Assembly (NCBI RefSeq): GCF_000224145.3
Contig: NC_020167.2
Span: forward strand, 2,371,611-2,435,610
From: Ciona intestinalis
Lineage: Eukaryota; Chordata; Ascidiacea; Phlebobranchia; Cionidae
Direction of reading: 5' to 3'
Length of the DNA: 64,000 nt
The stretch's first letter is position 1, and each line of letters opens with the position of its first letter. The notes under the pieces were generated by a model. It saw only the letters and a list, made by a program, of their open reading frames with translations. It had not been told where the DNA came from and searched no databases. The translations under genes were made by a program, and so were the position numbers. This document shows, piece after piece, positions 63,936-64,000 of the stretch.

Positions 63936-64000
63936 CCTTGTTTTGTACATAGAACCTTTGTTTTACGATTGTAATTATAGCCTGCTGTTTTGCGTTGAAG

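Overview
The window looks like a tunicate (Ciona-type) nuclear chromosome. It is AT-rich and compact, with many short GT-AG introns and metazoan genes that read as one-to-one orthologues of human genes (WDR19/IFT144, ACSF3, RPL31, RPS3, PIGF, SMIM20, PCYOX1, PTTG1IP). One gene pair is spaced like an SL trans-spliced operon, and short non-autonomous repeats (one MITE family, one tRNA-derived SINE family) are abundant. Species assignment is inference. Exon models were built by hand from splice sites, reading phase and remembered family sequences. In the complete multi-exon models the phases close: WDR19 gives 1342 codons, RPL31 125, RPS3 260, ACSF3 559 and the SLC22-type carrier 599.

Layout, left to right. 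0.8-1.4 kb (+): last exon of a protein with a HOIL-1L/SHARPIN-type ubiquitin-like domain. 2.9-9.1 kb (-): seven-exon proline-rich protein with three SH3 domains, SH3D19-like. 10.1-12.0 kb (-): intronless TBC1D30-like Rab-GAP. 12.8-16.9 kb (+): ACSF3. 17.1-19.7 kb (-): PTTG1IP. 20.7-39.5 kb (-): WDR19/IFT144 in 27 exons; its 7.3-kb intron 24 contains a complete SLC22-type transporter on the opposite strand (24.5-28.6 kb). 40.0-41.2 kb (+): RPL31, followed to 43.5 kb by decayed tandem copies. 43.8-44.9 kb (-): SMIM20 then PIGF, 35 bp apart. 45.5-48.0 kb (+): RPS3. 48.2-50.9 kb (-): prenylcysteine oxidase. 51.8-52.6 kb (-): a paralogue fragment interrupted by a 50-N gap. 54.9-57.0 kb (-): C-type lectin/EGF membrane protein. 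58.9 kb to the right edge (+): CNGA-type cyclic-nucleotide-gated channel, cut by the window end.

The most interesting structure is at RPL31. Its second intron carries a 134-nt block with H/ACA snoRNA architecture. The block recurs three more times downstream, nearly unchanged, inside introns whose flanking RPL31-derived exons have lost coding ability but keep their splice sites. This looks like a ribosomal-protein gene duplicated into a non-coding snoRNA host. RPS3 introns 1, 2 and 4 hold three C/D-box snoRNA candidates; two share a guide segment complementary to a conserved stretch of 18S rRNA.

Functionally the genes are mostly housekeeping (ribosome, mitochondrial malonyl-CoA synthesis, complex IV assembly, GPI anchoring, ciliary transport) with a few membrane or sensory proteins. 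I see no CRISPR, prokaryotic or viral-type elements.
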